A DNA stretch of 64,000 bases. Source: Drosophila pseudoobscura. Its lineage: Eukaryota > Arthropoda > Insecta > Diptera > Drosophilidae. The notes beneath the pieces are model-generated. The model saw only the letters and a list, made by a program, of their open reading frames with translations. It did not search any database and was not told the origin of the DNA. Positions 60,701 through 64,000 of the stretch are shown here, piece after piece. The DNA lies in the NCBI RefSeq assembly GCF_009870125.1, contig NC_046683.1:60279869-60343868 (forward strand). Direction: 5' to 3'. Every line of letters starts with the position of its first letter. Position 1 is the first letter of the stretch. The translations under genes were made by a program, and so were the position numbers.

Positions 60701-63700
60701 CTCTCTGTCTTTGTTAGTTCTCTCATTGGGCGGTCGCTGGAAGAATTCAAGATTATTATTATTCTTTGTTCTGATATATGTCATGGGAGATTTTGAGGGG
60801 GACTTGGCGCCACTTGGGGGTTCATTCAGATCGAAACTTATTTGAATTAAGGAATTTTCAATGGAACATTCCATCATTTACTTGGGAAATGATCACAAAG
60901 AAAGGTATTAGATTACTCTAGAATTGCTTAGTATGATATAAAATGGTATATAAGATGGGATTTTTTTCATTCTTTGGACAGTTACCTGGTACAGCCAAAA
61001 TGTCTTCCAAAATATCCCAAAAATTGAATATATCTTACAATAAATGACTGTTAAATGTTTTCAAACAAAGTCTTGTACAATGCTGCTTTCCACTCGTATA
61101 ATGCGGCAATATTGCTCGTGTCTCTGTCAATTTAGTGGGGGTTCAACAGCATTTCAACTGCTCATTAAATATCAGCTGCATTAATTGGTGCAAAAGATCT
61201 TTTTGCTGTGCCAAAAATCTATAAAAAGTCGACATGAATTTTGCAATATTAAATGGTCTGTCCGTCTGCCTTTCTATCTGTCTGTCCCCCTGGATCCACC
61301 TGAACACGGGGGTTCTCTAAATATTTATGTGTACATCTGCATGTATGTATGCTCGTGGCCAAGATGTGTCTCTGTCGCTTTATATAGAGGACGAGGGCGA
61401 GAGATTTTCTAATGCCCGCCGAGGCTCGGTCGAGATTAGAAGGCAGATGTTGAAATAATCGAAATGAATCTGTTTACACGTCCAAATTAATTGAAAAACG
61501 CGTGCTACAGCGCCATTTAATTGAAAATGAAATAGAGCCAAAGGCAAGGGAAAATGCATTGAAGCGAGTTCAAAGAAGCAGCAGCAGCAGAAGCCCCCAA
61601 AAATACAAATAGCATTGGGGATCCAATGGGAAAAGTTGGGGGAGATTCTTTGGCATCGTCTGATGGTGTTGATGTTCTCTTCAGACAGAGGCTGATGCGG
61701 CGACTGATGATGATGCCTGAGATGGGATGCCTGGCTGCGTGGCTGCTTGGCTGCCTGACTGCGTGGCTGCCTGATGATGATGATGAAATGTGTGCGAATA
61801 ATTGTCGAGTGCACAACTCATTGAGAAAGTTGGCCCCTTCGAACAGGAGGGGGGGTGGATGCCGGGAGTCAATTGTTGTTATGGTCTAAGTGCGCCAATC
61901 AATCAAAGCCATGCCTTGTGATTCCTTCCCCTATCAATTTCAATTTCAATGAGAAAAGAGAATGAAGATTTCGAGGAATAATACCAAGAATATACAAAAG
62001 AATATGTACATGGAAATTAATAGACTAGAAATACTCAATGAGAGAATGAGAATGAGGTATACGAGGAGACGCTGAAGCTGTAATATCATATCTGTTTAAT
62101 CTAGAGGTGGTTCGATTCTCATGAAAATTGTTAAATGGATGGATCAAATATATCTTATTGTGTGTGCGAGCTTTTAACAAAAAATATTTAAAGTTAAGAT
62201 AGATATAATGGTAAAAGAGCACGTTGAAGGGGGTATAATAGTTGTTTTCCAAAATAAACACAAATCTTAAACCATTAGCGAATAATCCCAATTCCCTTCT
62301 CTTCTGCAGACACCCTGGAAGTCCAGCCTGGGCAGCTCTTACAAAACAGGCAGCTCTTCGGTGAGTCTATTAATAATACACTCACCTTTCACCCACTCAC
62401 TTTCACCCTCTCTCGCCCCACAGTATGGAGCTGGAGGCGACTCCACATCGCGTTACAGTTCCCTGGCCACGCCCAGCGCCTACAGACCATCATTCTCGGG
62501 CGGGACATACCGCCTCAAGCGAGATCCACCCACATCGGCAGCCCCACCGCCCGTCACCAGCTACGTGAGTCGCTATGCCAAGACAGAGCCCAAGGAGACG
62601 GCCGCCAGCGAGCGGACCAGTCCCATCAAGCGGTACACGGGGGGAGCTGGGACGAGCAGCAGCACGCTGGGAAAGTACGGCAGATCCAGGGATCCCAGTC
62701 CCGTGGCCCTGGAGCACACGAATCGAGGTAAATCGAGGGATCCGAGTCCAGTCATCGACAGCGGGAGGAGCAAACTGGGGGCCACATATCGCAGTGGAAA
62801 CACCTCGACCTCCTCCTCGTCGTCGGGTGCGAGGAATGGGTACGGCAGTCGCTTTGGCCCCGCCGCTTCAAGGATCAGCAATGGCAGCAGCAATGGAAGT
62901 GCCATCTCCTACTTGACCACCAGCGACTTTCATGCGAGAACGGCCAGTCGAGCCAGGGCCAGCAGGGAGAAGGAGCAGGAGGTCACCGCAAGTCCCCCAG
63001 AGAAGGCCAGGGAGGAAGAGCCAAAGGGCAAACAGCAGGCCAGCCCCGAGAAGGAGCAGGAACAGAAGAAGGTTGCACAGGACCTGCAGCCCGAGGAAAC
63101 CTTCGTCTCCGTGTCGGTGGTTACGCGTGCCACTTCGCCCACACCACCGGGGAGTACCACCGTCCAGCGTACGCGCCGCATCGACATTGCCAAGACCATC
63201 GAGAAGACCATCCAGCGATCGACGAAGCCCCGCCAGATGCTGGAGAAGGAGATCCAATCGGACAGGATGGACGATTCCACGCGATATCTGCGGTACAGCG
63301 GTGGCAGCAGCAGCCTCAGCTCCACCTACAGCCCGCACAGGGATCGGATCAGCAGCCTCCGTTACAGTGCCAGTCCGCTGTCCAACAAGTCCGTGTCCCC
63401 CTCCGTGGAGGGGAAGTCACAGTCACCAGCGGAGGTCCCCAGTCCACCGTCCAAGAGTAATGGCTCCTTGAGTAATGGGAGCTCCGCCAAGTCGTCCTCC
63501 GCCTCCGCCAGCAAATCGAAGCTCTCTCCGCCCAAGGCCATACGTCTGAATGCCTCACGTCAGTCCTCCGTGGAGAATTTGGCCAATAAGCCACCAGCAG
63601 CACCCACCAAAAGCGAATCACCCACCAAGACCTGCTCCAGCTCCAGTTCGGGCAGCTCTGCCGTCAAATGGCCCAACAAGGACTTCCGCAAGAGCTCCCT

Positions 63701-64000
63701 GAATGTGGGACCCACGGACAGGCCGCGCAAATCGCGCACTCCCAGTGGCGGGGAGTCCGAGGACGTGGTGACCAATGGAGGGTCTGCCCAACTAGAACGC
63801 TCGCCCAGTGCGGGCTCTGAGGGGAGTCTGGCTTCGGCTGGCTCCTCCGGAAAGAAGAGCTCCAAGCTGAGCAATGGCAAAACGTCCTCCTCAACGGGTA
63901 GTCGTCAGAGCACATCGACGTCCTCCGCGGCCGCCTCCTCCACCTCCGCCTCGGACAGCGAGCAGCGGGTGAAGACCGTTAAAAAACAGAGCAAAAAGAA
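54719..64000 (+). CDS. Large Ser-rich disordered protein, N-terminal part (runs off the window)
   Basis: Exons 54719-54739 (MSSYRSY), 62310-62360 (TPWKSSLGSSYKTGSSS) and 62424 to beyond 64000. All junctions are phase 0 with good GT-AG signals, and about 550 residues are visible. The product is almost entirely low-complexity: Ser, Pro, Lys, Arg and Gly. Repeated SRDPSP motifs (two near residues 115-135) look like proline-directed kinase sites, and there is an ETFVSVSVVTRATSPTP segment, a basic IDIAKTIEKTIQRSTKPRQMLEKEI helix-like stretch, and RQSSVENL. No catalytic domain is reached before the window ends. I do not recognise the gene. The frame stays open for 1577 bases with third-position GC bias, so it is certainly coding. 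The 7.6-kb first coding intron contains two nested genes. Confidence 0.85.
54740..56594. other. First-intron part left of the nested genes
   Basis: Noncoding. A short block at 55518-55675 is GC-richer than its surroundings, with a palindromic GGCCATAATGGCC and an ACTAACCTAACCTAGC end. It may be a transposon fragment. The rest shows nothing recognisable. Confidence 0.4.
56596..57783 (-). CDS. SelD-like selenophosphate synthetase paralogue B, nested in an intron
   Basis: An intronless 395-codon frame spanning nearly the full length of fly SPS1 (about 398). Conserved blocks: NSFRLTRF (28-34), GCKLPQ (41-46), GIGYDCSVIPL (83-93, Asp87 kept), YPIIDDPYVMG (108-118), SDCDN (135-139), NPWCFLGG (185-192), DGDVLVLTKPLGTQ near 225, AHGATHIGELGLLGHAQ, SGGLFICMP and AWIIG. 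The position occupied by Sec, Cys or Arg in the family is Ala40, and the conserved GGQ is GVQ (179-181). The ATP/metal scaffold looks better preserved than in copy A. SPS1 itself does not make selenophosphate in insects, so the product may have a regulatory or SPS1-like role (inference). The poly(A) signal AATAAA (56595-56600) overlaps the stop codon. It is antisense to its host gene. Confidence 0.9.
   Translation of the reverse strand: MSDNDKIKFDDTLERPSFDPKDHGLDNSFRLTRFAAVAAAGCKLPQNTLSNALLASGLAKEREPETVVQDKMLPVASVVPRLGIGYDCSVIPLRTGVYWLVQATSLFYPIIDDPYVMGEIACAKVLNNLYAMGVSDCDNLTMMLGVSNRMTMQERDVVLPLILSGFRFRASDVGAPITGVQTIANPWCFLGGEASSVCQMDGFIEPGYAIDGDVLVLTKPLGTQLALNAYQHITGKGTRCKRMQLKLTDEEVQQTHRQAIKCMSRLNRVAAGLMFKHNAHGATHIGELGLLGHAQHLASLQRNAVSFSIYNLPLIKNVEKLARSIVDANNKLLQGRAPEHSGGLFICMPQEQATAFCKDLKRLDGHSAWIIGLVEKGNRTARLVQSPRAIPVKNE
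57784..58272. promoter_or_regulatory. Shared upstream region of two divergent nested genes
   Basis: Copy B and the NOT2-like gene are divergent, with 489 bases between their start codons. The interval is AT-rich with TATCGA-like words (57907, 58121) but no perfect DRE and no clear TATA box. It must contain both promoters if both genes are expressed. Confidence 0.4.
58273..60015 (+). CDS. NOT2/CNOT2-derived protein with hexapeptide repeats, nested
   Basis: An intronless 580-codon frame. Residues 1-110 are Lys/Ser/Gln-rich and basic. About residues 188-325 are 23 tandem hexapeptides of the type GDLxPI/GILAPP. Residues about 415-460 include FAFMFGHSAKDWELKLFP. Residues about 486-550 carry a clear match to the start of the NOT2/CNOT2 (Regena) NOT-box region: ILDQYGVVGLLAAMRA, then DLTKLGLDLTSPDEIY and FNGPF. 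In CNOT2 this segment leads into the NAR/NOT-box domain that binds the CCR4-NOT scaffold. Here the protein stops about 35 residues later (DDDFAYMREDEQEP...), so the NOT-box fold is missing. It looks like a truncated retroposed or chimeric NOT2 relative. A role in deadenylation cannot be assumed. Confidence 0.8.
   Translation: MPRRHHGNAASIAMLRKKTHDNINKISSQKTKEKNNKSKSKGKSASGTASGSKNKNEKKSSSEKTEKSNQKPKQMPKLAKQAKLPQMLAKKTSTSFIFKKPTLVPALSRVPKKVPRCDVEQLEQKPNPDQISSPDVLHSVDDKKLTCGIDSTPESIHESTLEVSVKESILHLQEISSSDQEPLCNKASLGDQGTIGDLGPLGDVEPIGDLAPLDDLGPIGDLAPPGILAPPGILAPPGILAPPGILAPPGILAPPGILAPPGDLGPIGDLAPPGDLAPLDDLEPIGDVEPIGDLEPIGDLGPIDDLEPIGDLGPLDDQEPLGDQGSFSDPETICYRPQDLINDQMPDFNEDPPFNEEPATCNLKPHVDMEAIFKLPSYIIDPKYAQYQVPEAAEKPISGVYSPETSDGQGSSRKAVPNDTFAFMFGHSAKDWELKLFPELYRRMPTLPSYSDIFGQPSYESHRTTPKPSSQSEGIRSNADGVFTNVPSSMILDQYGVVGLLAAMRATHTHPETTRLVFGEDLTKLGLDLTSPDEIYVNFNGPFTTKPPHRQPMKMNQDKASDDDFAYMREDEQEPGADSA
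58834..59250 (+). repeat. 18-base coding minisatellite
   Basis: About 23 tandem 18-base units encoding hexapeptides, the central six almost identical (GILAPP). The outer units vary as GDLxPL, DDLEPI and GDVEPI. Because the unit is a multiple of three without stops, two other frames (one per strand) are also open across the array. Confidence 0.95.
60016..62309. other. First-intron part right of the nested genes
   Basis: Noncoding. Contains CATCCACATC-type repeats near 60465-60500 and a pyrimidine-rich tract before the exon at 62310. A second frame beyond the NOT2-like stop stays open to about 60100. Confidence 0.5.

Overview
This window is Drosophila genomic DNA. Nuclear genes carry short GT-AG introns, there are long gene-free stretches with simple repeats, AATAAA poly(A) signals and DINE-1/INE-1-like repeats, and several proteins are recognisably fly orthologues. 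The anchor is the four-gene chorion cluster Cp18-Cp15-Cp19-Cp16, followed by the paramyosin gene Prm. This is the arrangement of D. melanogaster 66D (Muller element D), the follicle-cell amplification locus. The proteins are clearly diverged from D. melanogaster, so this is another species, perhaps of the obscura group (inference, low confidence).

Layout. 1-11.3 kb: no convincing gene; noncoding DNA with microsatellites, G/C homopolymers and an extremely AT-rich block. 11.3-12.4 kb (-): an intronless, diverged selenophosphate-synthetase-like gene (copy A). 13.2-15.4 kb (-): SRP receptor beta subunit and GET1/WRB, two ER membrane-protein biogenesis factors. 15.7-19.7 kb (+): the EDRF1 orthologue, head-to-head with WRB. 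19.8-20.0 kb (-): a candidate 48-residue secreted peptide gene. 20.2-26.9 kb: the chorion amplicon, with the expected positions of the amplification control element ACE3 (upstream of Cp18) and the origin ori-beta (between Cp18 and Cp15). 28.4-41.2 kb (-): paramyosin in nine coding exons (879 aa), with the miniparamyosin first exon inside intron 7. 41.4-53.4 kb: mostly noncoding, holding three DINE-1-like elements and one small candidate membrane-protein gene. 53.6-64.0 kb (+): the start of a large gene for a Ser-rich disordered protein, running off the window. Its 7.6-kb first coding intron hosts two intronless nested genes: a second selenophosphate-synthetase-like copy (B) on the opposite strand, and a NOT2/CNOT2-derived gene with hexapeptide repeats on the same strand.

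How it works together. The chorion genes each have a TCACGT element and a TATA box in the same geometry, and build the late eggshell after local DNA over-replication. Prm makes two muscle thick-filament proteins from two start exons sharing one C-terminal rod. SrpRbeta and WRB serve the two routes that deliver membrane proteins to the ER.

The most unusual content is a set of apparently retroposed genes. Two SelD-like paralogues lie about 44 kb apart, both have lost the catalytic Sec/Cys/Arg position, and both share a Gly-to-Val change in the conserved GGQ motif. Next to copy B lies a chimeric NOT2-like gene whose minisatellite is open in three frames. Gene identities rest on remembered family sequences and on splice-phase consistency; no database search was run.
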